64,000 nt of DNA from Azophilus sp963663395 (GCA_963663395.1 OY760226.1:434001-498000), one strand, 5' to 3'; shown: positions 54,057 through 62,904, counted from the first letter of the stretch. Notes: a model not told the origin generated them from the letters alone. Made by a program: numbers and translations.

Positions 54057-54250
54057 CGGCTCCGGCTCTCTCCGATTGGTTTGTCTAATTCGAGTTCCAT
54101 CTGTTCCGAATTCTCTTCAATGAAATCAGTGGCTTGGTTAATGAACCAAGTTTTCAAATTAGTTCCACGCCGCCGCAGGAGTTCATGCAACTCCTGTTTG
54201 AACTCTGGACTGAGTTCGATGACCACTCGGCCACTGGATCCTACCGCCAT
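54053..54250 (-). CDS. Small ribbon-helix-helix-like regulator upstream of the methyltransferase
   Basis: A 65-residue protein. GRVVIELSPEFKQELHELLR, then GTNLKTWFINQATDFIEEN, looks like a beta strand followed by two helices of the Arc/MetJ/CopG (RHH) fold. The acidic tail is about 20 residues. It is the first gene of the left arm, coupled to the methyltransferase by a GTGA overlap. A pair of 10-bp-spaced direct repeats lies at its start, suggesting autoregulation and control of methyltransferase timing. The fold is inferred by eye. Confidence 0.65.
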   Translation of the reverse strand: MAVGSSGRVVIELSPEFKQELHELLRRRGTNLKTWFINQATDFIEENSEQMELELDKPIGESRSR

Positions 54251-54256
54251 TACACT

Positions 54257-54273
54257 ATGTTATGTGATGTTAT
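54257..54273. promoter_or_regulatory. Candidate operator: two ATGTTAT direct repeats spaced 10 bp
   Basis: ATGTTAT occurs at 54257-54263 and 54267-54273, start to start one helical turn apart, in a strongly A/T-rich stretch 7 bp upstream of the ribbon-helix-helix ATG and inside the divergent promoter region. RHH dimers commonly bind such repeats in tandem. Confidence 0.45.
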
Positions 54274-54514
54274 ATGTATAGGAAAGCTTTTGCTGTAAGC
54301 AGTTCGCTTTTTTTTTCGTAGGCGAATGTCACCTGCAATCCAGTTTCTTTGCCGTCATCCCTAATGCTTGAAGCTAGACCGAGGCGCTGCCCTGTTTTGA
54401 TCATATTGGACACAAGAACGCCAATCGTCCTTCAAGGTAGTGATTTACTCGCCAGAGTCTATTACTCTCTACGCCACTCGCAGTTCTTGCAGACTCAAGA
54501 AAGGAGTATCAGAA

Positions 54515-57139
54515 GTGTCTAGTCCGCAAGTTGAACGCCTCCTCGATATGATCCTCGCCGCGATGCCAGGCACTACAGGTCTGGATGCTGCGGTCGAAAG
54601 GGTCGTAGAACAACTGAACACACTTGTGCCCGGATTCGCCGACGAGCGGGCTGCCGAGTTGTCAGAAGCACGCGCTCTGGCAGCTCGCCAGTTCGAACAA
54701 GTTGAAGTCCTGCACCTGCATTCACTCATCGAAAGGCGGGAGCAGTGGTACTTTGGGCCCACTCCCAATTCATTGCATTGGCCTGCGTTGAAGACCTACT
54801 TGACAAATGTGAAGAGATGGCCAGAGGCTGATGTCGCCGCGATCGACGATGCCTCGACCGAAGTAGTATCACTATTGGAGAACCCCGCAAAGACGCAGTT
54901 CTCGTGCCGAGGACTTGTGGTCGGGCATGTTCAGTCTGGGAAAACTGCAAACATGACAGCGGTCATGGCGAAAGCTCTTGATGCCGGATACAACACGGTG
55001 ATCGTGCTTGCTGGACTCACCAACAAACTACGCTTTCAGACCCAGACCAGGCTCTACACAGATCTCGTCCGCAGACTTCGCGCTCTCGACCGTTGGCAGG
55101 TGTTGACTTCGAATTCAATTGACGGAGACTTCAGAGCACCGGCTGAAGGAGGCTTCCTGTCACACCACGACAAGGCGCAACTGGCTGTTGTAAAGAAAAA
55201 CGTGTCGCCATTAGGGCAGCTCAAGATAGCGGTGGAGGAAACGGTCCCCCTAGCTTTGTCGCGGCTACGAATCCTGGTAATCGATGACGAGTGCGACCAA
55301 GCGAGCGTAAACAGTGCCCAAGGGGAACTCGAGATGACAGCGATCAATCAGCGGATCCGTGATCTCCTTTCTAATCTCCCAGCAGTATCATACATCGGAT
55401 ATACAGCCACGCCATTCGCCAACGTTCTTATCAACCCGTACGGAGCCGACGAACAGGACCTTGACGATCTGTATCCGAGAGATTTCATCACAGCGCTTCC
55501 AAGACCTGCAACATACTTCGGCGCTGAGCAACTCTTTGGCCGCGAACCCTCCTCCGCCGACGATGAACAACCCGAGGAGGAGGGTTTGGACATGATCCGA
55601 GACATCCCCCCAGAGGATCAGAACCAGCTTCAGCCTTCAAGTCGACGAGCAGTCGATGGATTCCACCCCGCAATGGTGGATAGTCTCGAGGTGGCTATAT
55701 CCTATTTTCTCTGCTGTTGCGCTGTACGTCGCGCTAGGGGCGACGAGCAGGAGCATATGACAATGCTCGTACACACGTCCGTCTACGTAATCATGCATGA
55801 GCGCTTGGCCGCGCTGATCAACGGCTGGAAAGACAAAAACCGCTCTACATTGCTTGACGCGACGAGCGAACTATCCCGACGCATAGAGGACTTCTGGTCA
55901 TCCGAGCAACAGGTAGCGTTCCGAGAAATTACGGAAGCGCGTACTGTTGATTTCAATGAAGTGCGGCTGCGTCTGCCCGAAGTGCTCGATGCCATCGAGG
56001 TTGCGGTTGAAAACGGATCGAGCGAGGATCGAATTGACTATTCAGATCAACCTCGCACGTACATTGTAGTTGGCGGTTCGATTCTTGCGCGCGGCTTGAC
56101 TCTCGAGGGACTCATGGTCAGCTACTTCCTCCGATCGTCAAGCCAATACGACACCCTGCTGCAAATGGGCCGCTGGTTCGGCTACCGCCACGGATACGAA
56201 GATCTACCGCGCATCTGGACTACTGAAGACCTGAAGCTGAAATTTCGCGCCTTGGCCGGCATCGAGCAGGAAATTCGTCAGGACATTGAACAATATAGAT
56301 TGCACAACCTCACACCCATGGATGCTGCCGTTCGAATTCGTGCAATACCAGGGATGTCAATAACCGGCGCAAATAAAATGCGTGGAGCACGCAGGTGCGC
56401 GATCAGTTTCTGGGGAGAGCACAGGCAAACTTTTCGTTTCAACTATCAGGATGAGAACTGGCTCATACGGAACTGGGATGCTGGAGCAGAGCTGGTGAGT
56501 CAGGCGGAGGAACTGAAGTGTCGTGACCCGGCACCGGACCGCAGGCTCTGGCGGGAAGTACCCAAATCCACCATCGTGCGTTTTTTCGAAACCTACGAAG
56601 CTCACGCATCGCACGCGGACCTGACTCGGGACTTCCTGCTCAATTTCCTTCGCAGCAATGATGGTCGGCTGGACCACTGGAACGTAGGTGTCGTGGAGCC
56701 ACGACGTGGTACAACCTCCAGACGCAGGCTTGGAACCGTAGGAAAAGTACGTCTGGTAACCCGTGCCCGTCTTGACGACACGGGGACCGTTGCTGACATT
56801 AAGGCGCTGATGTCGCGATCAGACATCCTATTCGACTCGCCTGAGTCCGACAGGGGCGACGGTACTTGGGCCGAATTAAAGTCTGCCCGCCAAGAAATGG
56901 TGGGCGAGATGCCGCTTCTGTTGCTCTACGCAATCAACAGGGACTCCCCGCCAAGGAGCCACGTGCGAGTGTCGCTCGACGCAGCAGATGATGTTCTAGG
57001 CTATGGGGTTGTGTTTCCGGGTTCGGTCACTGAGGGCGCAGAATTTGTATCCGTCGAACTGCAACCGCTTTCTGCCGACGAACTGGACGAAAGAGAAGCC
57101 GAAGAAGCAGCACAGGCTAGAGCCGCGGGTGTCGACTGA
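54515..57139 (+). CDS. Z1-domain helicase-like ATPase
   Basis: An 874-residue protein with a superfamily II-like ATPase core, matching the Z1 domain. Walker A is GHVQSGKTANMTA (Gly137-Thr144 region), Walker B is LVIDDECDQAS (Asp257-Asp261), motif III is YIGYTATPFANVLINPYG, and motifs V-VI are SILARGLTLEG and LLQMGRWFGYRHGYEDL. Z1 proteins are found almost only in restriction or defence loci with GHKL ATPases and nucleases. The GTG at 54515 has AAAGGAG eight bases upstream. It heads the right arm, divergent from the methyltransferase arm. Confidence 0.9.
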   Translation: MSSPQVERLLDMILAAMPGTTGLDAAVERVVEQLNTLVPGFADERAAELSEARALAARQFEQVEVLHLHSLIERREQWYFGPTPNSLHWPALKTYLTNVKRWPEADVAAIDDASTEVVSLLENPAKTQFSCRGLVVGHVQSGKTANMTAVMAKALDAGYNTVIVLAGLTNKLRFQTQTRLYTDLVRRLRALDRWQVLTSNSIDGDFRAPAEGGFLSHHDKAQLAVVKKNVSPLGQLKIAVEETVPLALSRLRILVIDDECDQASVNSAQGELEMTAINQRIRDLLSNLPAVSYIGYTATPFANVLINPYGADEQDLDDLYPRDFITALPRPATYFGAEQLFGREPSSADDEQPEEEGLDMIRDIPPEDQNQLQPSSRRAVDGFHPAMVDSLEVAISYFLCCCAVRRARGDEQEHMTMLVHTSVYVIMHERLAALINGWKDKNRSTLLDATSELSRRIEDFWSSEQQVAFREITEARTVDFNEVRLRLPEVLDAIEVAVENGSSEDRIDYSDQPRTYIVVGGSILARGLTLEGLMVSYFLRSSSQYDTLLQMGRWFGYRHGYEDLPRIWTTEDLKLKFRALAGIEQEIRQDIEQYRLHNLTPMDAAVRIRAIPGMSITGANKMRGARRCAISFWGEHRQTFRFNYQDENWLIRNWDAGAELVSQAEELKCRDPAPDRRLWREVPKSTIVRFFETYEAHASHADLTRDFLLNFLRSNDGRLDHWNVGVVEPRRGTTSRRRLGTVGKVRLVTRARLDDTGTVADIKALMSRSDILFDSPESDRGDGTWAELKSARQEMVGEMPLLLLYAINRDSPPRSHVRVSLDAADDVLGYGVVFPGSVTEGAEFVSVELQPLSADELDEREAEEAAQARAAGVD

Positions 57140-58148
57140 GTCCAAAACAAGCGCAGCTGGCCAAGCATGGGCTATCCTCCGTGGCGGTGGCAAAGAGTCG
57201 ACAGGAGTTGAGGTCCCAACAGTCCTATCTGGGGTAATGGCCCCCGCGGGCCCCATACGATTGGCGTTGGGAGAGCGCGGAGAACCAAGGCTGCTGCTGC
57301 CGCTTGACTCGGGAGAGACCACCCAGGATTTTGCCGAAGCACCCTCCTTAAGGATCGTAGTGTCCTCATACGTCACCGACGGAAAAGCGACACGTTTTGT
57401 CGACTTGACCTGTTTGGTGCCGGATCTGGAGTCCGTTTTTTCAGAGGTCACAGCACAGATCCTTGCGAGAATCGAAGCAGGTCAGGCCTGTGTGGCGGCT
57501 GCACAAACCACGATTCTTGACTTCAGGAGGCTCCTGCTTCGCTCGTCATCGGTAGCACCGAGCAAAATTGTTGGGCTGATCGGGGAACTTTTTGTTCTGA
57601 GTCGGCTTCTCGATCGATCTCCGAACGCGTGGCGCACGTGGCGAGGGCCTATCGGAGACCGACACGATTTCAGGTCCGGGGATCATTCGCTTGAAGTTAA
57701 GACAAGCTCTAGAGCTTCACAGAGCATTACTGTGAGTTCGATCGACCAGTTTTCCGCTCCCACCGGTGGCAGCCTTCACCTCCTTCATTTGGTGCTTGAA
57801 CAGACACCTGGTGGCCTGCTCACGGTTTCAGCATTGGGCCAAGCGGTTTTAGACAAGGCCAATGGGCCAGATCGGGTCATCGATTGCCTAGCGGCAATTG
57901 GTTGCACCGATGTAAATTCGGCAAGCTGGAATTCTGTTGCGTTTCGACTTGAAGCCGAGCAACTTTACGAGATCGAGAATGGCTTTCCCAGACTGATCCC
58001 TAGCATGATCCTCGGTGGGTCACTGCCTGTGGGGGTGACAGAACTAACCTACCGAATTGATCTTGTTGCAGCGTCCTCTTTTCGTCGAAATCCAAACGAA
58101 CTGAACAACCTTGAGAATAGGCTGATCGAATGTCTTTCGCAAGACTAA
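57129..58148 (+). CDS. PD-(D/E)XK nuclease of the DUF4420 type
   Basis: A 339-residue protein with a nuclease core: Glu153 in VGLIGELFVLSRLL, Asp180 in GDRHDFRSG, and Glu189-x-Lys191 in HSLEVKTSSRAS. This is the arrangement of the PD-(D/E)XK motif proteins (DUF4420). The N-terminal half is beta-rich and may contact DNA or the Z1 ATPase. The C-terminal part (SIDQFSAPTGGSLHLLHLVL) is typical of the family. The GTG start at 57129 overlaps the Z1 stop by 11 bases. It is the best candidate for the main cutting subunit. Confidence 0.85.
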   Translation: MSTESKTSAAGQAWAILRGGGKESTGVEVPTVLSGVMAPAGPIRLALGERGEPRLLLPLDSGETTQDFAEAPSLRIVVSSYVTDGKATRFVDLTCLVPDLESVFSEVTAQILARIEAGQACVAAAQTTILDFRRLLLRSSSVAPSKIVGLIGELFVLSRLLDRSPNAWRTWRGPIGDRHDFRSGDHSLEVKTSSRASQSITVSSIDQFSAPTGGSLHLLHLVLEQTPGGLLTVSALGQAVLDKANGPDRVIDCLAAIGCTDVNSASWNSVAFRLEAEQLYEIENGFPRLIPSMILGGSLPVGVTELTYRIDLVAASSFRRNPNELNNLENRLIECLSQD

Positions 58149-59986
58149 GGCTTCACTCCGAACCTTACGCCATGTCTGGCAATATCGGGGAAAATCTAAG
58201 CAGACTTCTGGGTGCCCCAAACCTAGATCCCCTTCAGACCTTAATCCGCGAAGCGCTCCAGAACATCGCCGACGCAGCATTACCCGAGGTCGGACCTGAA
58301 ATACTCGTCCGGCTCCGCACACTGACGCCCAACCAGCGCGATGTATTGCGGGAGCACGTGCTTAGCGAGCTGCCGCCCAACTCGCATAGCCGGAGGCGTT
58401 TTGCTTTCCTGAAAAAGAAAAGCAACCCACCCAAGGTATTGGAGATCTGTGATTTCAATACGGAAGGGCTCTCAGGTCCAACGCGGGCAGATCTCATCCC
58501 AGTAGAGGCCGAATCCACCAACTTCATCGACTTTATTCGGAACGTAGGCACTCCGAGGGACACACCGCACGGTGGTGGCACCTATGGCTTCGGGAAGGTC
58601 GCCCTGTTTCGCGCCAGCAAGTGCAGCACTCTAGTGGTTGACTCGCTCGTCGCGGGGGGGGGACGCAAGTCGAGGCGTTTGATCGCATCACACCTAGGAC
58701 CCGCATTTCCCGTCAAAAAAGGTAGGATGAAGCAGCAATTCACGGGACGTCATTGGTGGGGCCATCCAGTGAAAAAAGACAACTTCGTTGATCCGCTAAC
58801 AGATACCGCAGCAAAGCGGCTGGCCGGAGCGCTTGGCCTACCCCACCGTCCGCGCGGCCGAAGTGGAACATCGATTATGATGTTAGATTTTGATCTGCAG
58901 GGCGATCATCCAGAGACAGTCGGGTTTCGAATCGTAGAAACCGTACTGTGGAACTTCTGGCCAAGAATGATGGCTGATACACCGTCTAGTCGACGCTTTC
59001 GTTTGAGAGTAGAGTTAGAAGGTGAAAGTTTAGATGTCCCCAGCCCAGAGGAGTTTCCTCCGCTTAACCTCTTTTGTGAGGCAATGCGTGATGCAAGAAC
59101 CGGAACCGGCCATGATGTCAGGGAAATCAGGTGCGGTAGACCCATCAAGTTGCTTGGCAAACTGGCCACAAAGAGAGGACTCCACGTACCTCGAAAATCA
59201 CCAGCGGGTGAAGCTAGCTTGTTGCCAGCAGTTTGTCAGCATATTGCTTTGATGCGACCGGTAGAATTAGTAGTCAAATATCTGGAAGGCTCTGCATTGC
59301 CGAAGCAGGATGTAGAGTGGGCCGGAGTTTTCCTCGCGAGCGAAGAGAATGAAGTGGAGCGCGCGTTCGCTGATGCGGAGCCGCCAGCCCACGATGACTG
59401 GATTCCGGCTTACCTGCCAAAGGGAAGTCGCAGAACGTTTGTGAATGTCGCGCTACGGGAGTTGGCGAACAAAGCCTATGAAATGGGCGCACAAAGAGTG
59501 GAACCGCTTACCCAAGAGTCCGGAGGCCCGCCACTCGCTCGATTGGCGGGCCGTCTAGGGACGCTGTTGCAGGGTGCCATTGGTGATGGCGCGGAAAAGA
59601 GCCGCCCCAGAGACGGGCATCGTCGCGCAAAGCCACGAGTCGCCTCTGTATCGAATCCAGAATTTGTAAGACTTGAACATGACGGTCTCGGCAAGCTGGC
59701 AATCTTTCAGGTAGAGGTTAGTCAAGACAACCGGAAATCAGGTGTCCGGTTACACACCACTGCTACAGTAGCGATGGACGGAACCCCTTCCCGTGGATCC
59801 GAAGTTTACGAATTCGTCGATCGGCCCATTGTAGTCGGAATTCGCGGAACTCAACCACACCTTTCAAGCGATGGTGCCTCAATTTCGCTTAACGGCGAAG
59901 AAGGCAGGTTCGAGATTCTGGTTCGGATGCCAACAGATGCTGCGGTAACCGTTCAAGCCACCTTAGAACGCACCGGTCCGGCGTGA
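58130..59986 (+). CDS. Second GHKL-type ATPase of the island
   Basis: A 618-residue protein with the three ATP-binding boxes of the GHKL fold, though unlike the MORC-type protein on the other arm. The N-box is REALQNIADAA (Glu41, Asn45, Asp48), the G1-like box is ICDFNTEGLSG (Asp108), and the G2 box is HGGGTYGFGKVALFRAS (147-163). The rest (residues 200-618) has no domain I recognise; the last 100 residues (VEVSQDNRKSGVRL) look like a beta-sandwich. The ATG at 58130 overlaps the nuclease gene by 19 bases; an ATG at 58172 is an alternative. It probably works with the Z1 ATPase and nuclease. Confidence 0.75.
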   Translation: MSFARLRLHSEPYAMSGNIGENLSRLLGAPNLDPLQTLIREALQNIADAALPEVGPEILVRLRTLTPNQRDVLREHVLSELPPNSHSRRRFAFLKKKSNPPKVLEICDFNTEGLSGPTRADLIPVEAESTNFIDFIRNVGTPRDTPHGGGTYGFGKVALFRASKCSTLVVDSLVAGGGRKSRRLIASHLGPAFPVKKGRMKQQFTGRHWWGHPVKKDNFVDPLTDTAAKRLAGALGLPHRPRGRSGTSIMMLDFDLQGDHPETVGFRIVETVLWNFWPRMMADTPSSRRFRLRVELEGESLDVPSPEEFPPLNLFCEAMRDARTGTGHDVREIRCGRPIKLLGKLATKRGLHVPRKSPAGEASLLPAVCQHIALMRPVELVVKYLEGSALPKQDVEWAGVFLASEENEVERAFADAEPPAHDDWIPAYLPKGSRRTFVNVALRELANKAYEMGAQRVEPLTQESGGPPLARLAGRLGTLLQGAIGDGAEKSRPRDGHRRAKPRVASVSNPEFVRLEHDGLGKLAIFQVEVSQDNRKSGVRLHTTATVAMDGTPSRGSEVYEFVDRPIVVGIRGTQPHLSSDGASISLNGEEGRFEILVRMPTDAAVTVQATLERTGPA

Positions 59987-60897
59987 AAAAGCGGGTCGCC
60001 TTCCCCTTCCTGACTCTGTCTGACAATACTGTGCAGGCTGGTCAATGGGATTTGGCACTGAACGAAGGGGATTTTGCGCATGCGGGAGACTTTCTCCCTC
60101 ACTGGGACAGCGCATCATCAATTAAGGCGCGCAGAACCGTGCGCATAGATCCGGATTTAGCCTCACGAGAGCTCGGACTTGCGCGCGACGATCTTCGTCT
60201 GGTTGTTTTGGTCCGCATTGGAACGGGCGCAGGAAGACTCCCTTGTCTTGTAGTGCTTCGCAAGAAACTCGAGTATTTTATTTCCCAGCCGCAAATCGAC
60301 GTGAACCTTGAATTGTCGGGTAGCTCTCTATCCATGCTCATCGATTTAGCAACCGATGTTGTCTTGGCGAGTGCCCCTGAGACGCGTGACACGCTTTCGC
60401 CGACCCGAGTGGGAGACCGAGTTTGGAGTGATCAGCAAAAGGTTCGACTTGAAGGCCAAGAGTTGCGCTTTCCAATCGAAGCGATCGATTTGAGAGGCAT
60501 GCTCGGGGACCCTGATCTTGAAGCTGCTATACCATGGTTTGTTCATTGGAACTCGGGCGATTGGACTCGGGACTTTCACGGAGCGTTCCGCCTTCTACTC
60601 AACACAGAATCTCAAGAAATCACCCAGTCCATAGAAAACGAAGAACCTCTGGTGCTCCAAGCGATTATGGCTGATGCAATGACGCAATTGTGCGAAGGGT
60701 TGGTGAGGACTCCAGATGCAGAAGAAATTTTAGCCCAATGTGATCTAGGCACATTGGGCGCGCAGGCAAGTTCATGGCTCAAATTGGCATGGCCTGGGAA
60801 AAACCTATCCTTTGCACGATCTCTCCTCGAAAACAAACCGAATGAATTCCGTGCCGCAATTCTTGCTGCCGCTCAAACAAGGCACGCCGGAGACTGA
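59983..60897 (+). CDS. Island protein of unknown function A
   Basis: A 304-residue protein without a recognised family. The N-terminal ~170 residues look beta-rich, with repeated hydrophobic strands (LRLVVLVRIGTG, LPCLVVLRKK). The C-terminal half is helical (LQAIMADAMTQLCEGLV). No catalytic motif or membrane segment is evident. The GTG at 59983 overlaps the stop of the second GHKL gene (GTGA), so it is translated as part of the same operon. A structural or DNA-binding subunit of the complex is the simplest guess. Confidence 0.6.
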   Translation: MKKRVAFPFLTLSDNTVQAGQWDLALNEGDFAHAGDFLPHWDSASSIKARRTVRIDPDLASRELGLARDDLRLVVLVRIGTGAGRLPCLVVLRKKLEYFISQPQIDVNLELSGSSLSMLIDLATDVVLASAPETRDTLSPTRVGDRVWSDQQKVRLEGQELRFPIEAIDLRGMLGDPDLEAAIPWFVHWNSGDWTRDFHGAFRLLLNTESQEITQSIENEEPLVLQAIMADAMTQLCEGLVRTPDAEEILAQCDLGTLGAQASSWLKLAWPGKNLSFARSLLENKPNEFRAAILAAAQTRHAGD

Positions 60898-60903
60898 CTC
60901 CTG

Positions 60904-61659
60904 GTGATCCTGCTGCCTCGCCTCCCCCAACCTGCTGCCGACCGAGTGCTGGAGGATTTCCTATCGGATGTAAGCAGTACGTTTGACCCAGACAGACTTC
61001 CAGACGCAGCACGTTTCGCCCCTACCGGCGGCACTAGGATTACACCAAGTCAACTTCAATCACTTCGGGATGGATTAGAAGAAATAGCGGTCGCTTCGGG
61101 CTTTGATCGGGACGCTAAGTCAAACGACTTGGCAAAGTTTGACAGCATGACGGCGGCTTGGCTGGCGGATTTTGACCATTTGCAGGACAGCGAGGCGCTT
61201 AGAGATGATGTCTGGGCTTTCGTTGCGATCGTCATCGTGCCAGACATCGTTCAGTGGCGTTTCGGTAATACCCGCGACAGATATCGTGGTGGAGTTCGCA
61301 ACACTTTGCAGCGCCTTTGGCTACGCGGCCGAATCCTAGACCGCGGCCAGCTAGCCAGAGACCGCTGGGGATTGCTCGACGCACTTACAGAAGACGCATT
61401 CGTACAAATCTTCGAAAGGCCAAGTCTCGGGGCGGATCCAGTGCTCGCCCGAGCCCTTGCGGAAGCATGGGTGCGGGCCTCAGCCCGATTCGGAAAGAAC
61501 CAGATGGAACCAATAATGCGTCGGGCAGCGCTGAGGGTGAGAGTTCAAAATGAGATTCTCAGCATCACATTTCTAACTCAGGCCAAACTGGCAGAATTAC
61601 TGGATCAGGTGTTCGATTCCGTCAGTACCATTGGCGATTCGAGCGCGTCAAGTGGATAA
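60904..61659 (+). CDS. Island protein of unknown function B (DUF6339-like)
   Basis: A 251-residue, mostly helical protein. The segment DDVWAFVAIVIVPDIVQWRF, then RYRGGVRNTLQRLWLRGRI, recalls the DUF6339 family; this is from memory and unverified. No enzymatic motif is visible. The GTG at 60904 is six bases after the preceding stop. It is the last gene of the right arm, and such proteins appear at the same position in other Z1/GHKL loci as far as I recall. Confidence 0.62.
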   Translation: MILLPRLPQPAADRVLEDFLSDVSSTFDPDRLPDAARFAPTGGTRITPSQLQSLRDGLEEIAVASGFDRDAKSNDLAKFDSMTAAWLADFDHLQDSEALRDDVWAFVAIVIVPDIVQWRFGNTRDRYRGGVRNTLQRLWLRGRILDRGQLARDRWGLLDALTEDAFVQIFERPSLGADPVLARALAEAWVRASARFGKNQMEPIMRRAALRVRVQNEILSITFLTQAKLAELLDQVFDSVSTIGDSSASSG

Positions 61660-62049
61660 GGCCCCGGCATGCTAGAAAACTTGCCGAAATACTGTCGCAC
61701 GAATTACAAGCTTGACGAATCGCTCCGCGAGAAAGGAATCGTCCCATAAGGAAAGCGCGATTTCGTGAGCCCTGAGAGTCGAACCCCACTGATTGCCGCT
61801 CCGGCGCCCCTTATTTGCCACCAACCCGTACTCCCCGCGGCCAACGATACTGTAGTTGTGAGCGCACAACGGCAAGGGTCTCAATATCGGCTTGAATTTG
61901 CATGAACGAAACGGAGCAGTGACTCGTACCAACCAATCCGTTGTCGACTCGCAGCCACAACTCAAACGGGAGCCAATGATTTTCCTGTGCCCGATACACC
62001 GCTTGTGTTGTTTCGACGAGTCAGCGATAACCGGCTACTTGAATAACTG
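61660..62049. other. Gene-free right flank of the island
   Basis: About 390 bp between the last island gene and the end of radC. Two short minus-strand frames (61672-61965 and 61811-61999) lack ribosome sites and known families and may be remnants. No tRNA or integrase site is seen. The right copy of the 12-bp repeat lies here. Confidence 0.6.
61687..61698. repeat. Right copy of the 12-bp direct repeat flanking the island
   Basis: AAATACTGTCGC, identical and in the same orientation as 49528-49539. It lies 28 bp past the last island gene. Confidence 0.4.
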
Positions 62050-62733
62050 CTACACCAACCCTCGCTCCGCCATCGACACCGTCCTTTCCCCCCCGACCAC
62101 CAGGTGATCCAGCACCCGCACGTCCAGTTCCTTCAGGATACTCACCAGCCGCTCCGTCAACTCGATATCCGCCACCGACGGCTCGGCGATCCCCGACGGG
62201 TGGTTGTGCGCAAAGATCACTGCCGCCGCATTGCAGGAAAGCGCCCGCTTGACGATCTCCCGCGGGTAGACGTTGGCCCGGTCCACCGACCCGAGAAACA
62301 GCTTCTCGAACCGGAGCAGCCGGTGCCGGGTGTCCAGGAACAGGCAGGCGAACACTTCCCGCTCCAGCCCGCCGAATTCGGCGGTGAGGAAGAGCACGGC
62401 GTCCTGCGAACCAGCAAACGCGCGCCCGTGGATCAGCCCGCAGGCGGCGTACCTTGCGGTGATTGGCAAGACGGCCTTCAGGCTCGCGACCTTTGTCGGC
62501 CCGAGCCCCTCGTCGCCGAGCAGCATGCGGGTCGGCGCATCGATCACGGCGCGCATGGAGCCGTAGCGCGACAACAACCGATGCCCGAGGGCCAGCGCGC
62601 TGTAGTCGCGGGTGCCCGTACGCAGCAGCACCGCCAGCAACTCGGCATCGCTCAGCCGATCAGGTTCGGCGGCGAGCAGCCGCTCGCGCGGCCGCTCCGA
62701 GATAGGCCAGTCCCTGATGGAATTCCGGCTCAC
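62050..62733 (-). CDS. radC: RadC family JAB/MPN-domain protein
   Basis: A 227-residue protein with N-terminal helix-hairpin-helix-like helices (SDAELLAVLLRTGT, LGPTKVASLKAVL) and a C-terminal MPN/JAMM metalloprotease-like domain. The metal motif is FAHNHPSGIAEPSVAD, followed by LDHLVVGG. The early link to DNA repair has not held up, and its role is unknown. It is divergent from coaBC, as in E. coli, but rpmB, its usual downstream neighbour, is 17 kb away. Confidence 0.95.
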   Translation of the reverse strand: MSRNSIRDWPISERPRERLLAAEPDRLSDAELLAVLLRTGTRDYSALALGHRLLSRYGSMRAVIDAPTRMLLGDEGLGPTKVASLKAVLPITARYAACGLIHGRAFAGSQDAVLFLTAEFGGLEREVFACLFLDTRHRLLRFEKLFLGSVDRANVYPREIVKRALSCNAAAVIFAHNHPSGIAEPSVADIELTERLVSILKELDVRVLDHLVVGGERTVSMAERGLV

Positions 62734-62904
62734 TTCATCGTCGCCGAGGGCCAGACCAGGTAATCAACGGTGTTTCCCTACGGCGGCGAGTTCGAAATGC
62801 CCGATGGAATGCGCTTTGGATACAGCGCTTGACGCCCCGACGGCGGCAATCGCAGCGCCCTGAGGGATATTCGAGTCACCGCCCATTACTGCTACTATGA
62901 ACCC

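Noticed and set aside
54302..54326. TTCGC...GCGAA hairpin with a T9 tract in the divergent island promoter
   Set aside because: The stem is only five base pairs, the T-run is inside the loop, and no gene ends there to terminate.
61760..61830. tRNA-like T-arm sequence (GGTTCGACTC on the minus strand)
   Set aside because: The T-stem pairs poorly and no acceptor, D or anticodon arms could be built around it.
61672..61999. Two short overlapping minus-strand frames past the island
   Set aside because: No ribosome site, no known family, and the frames interrupt each other; at most remnants.
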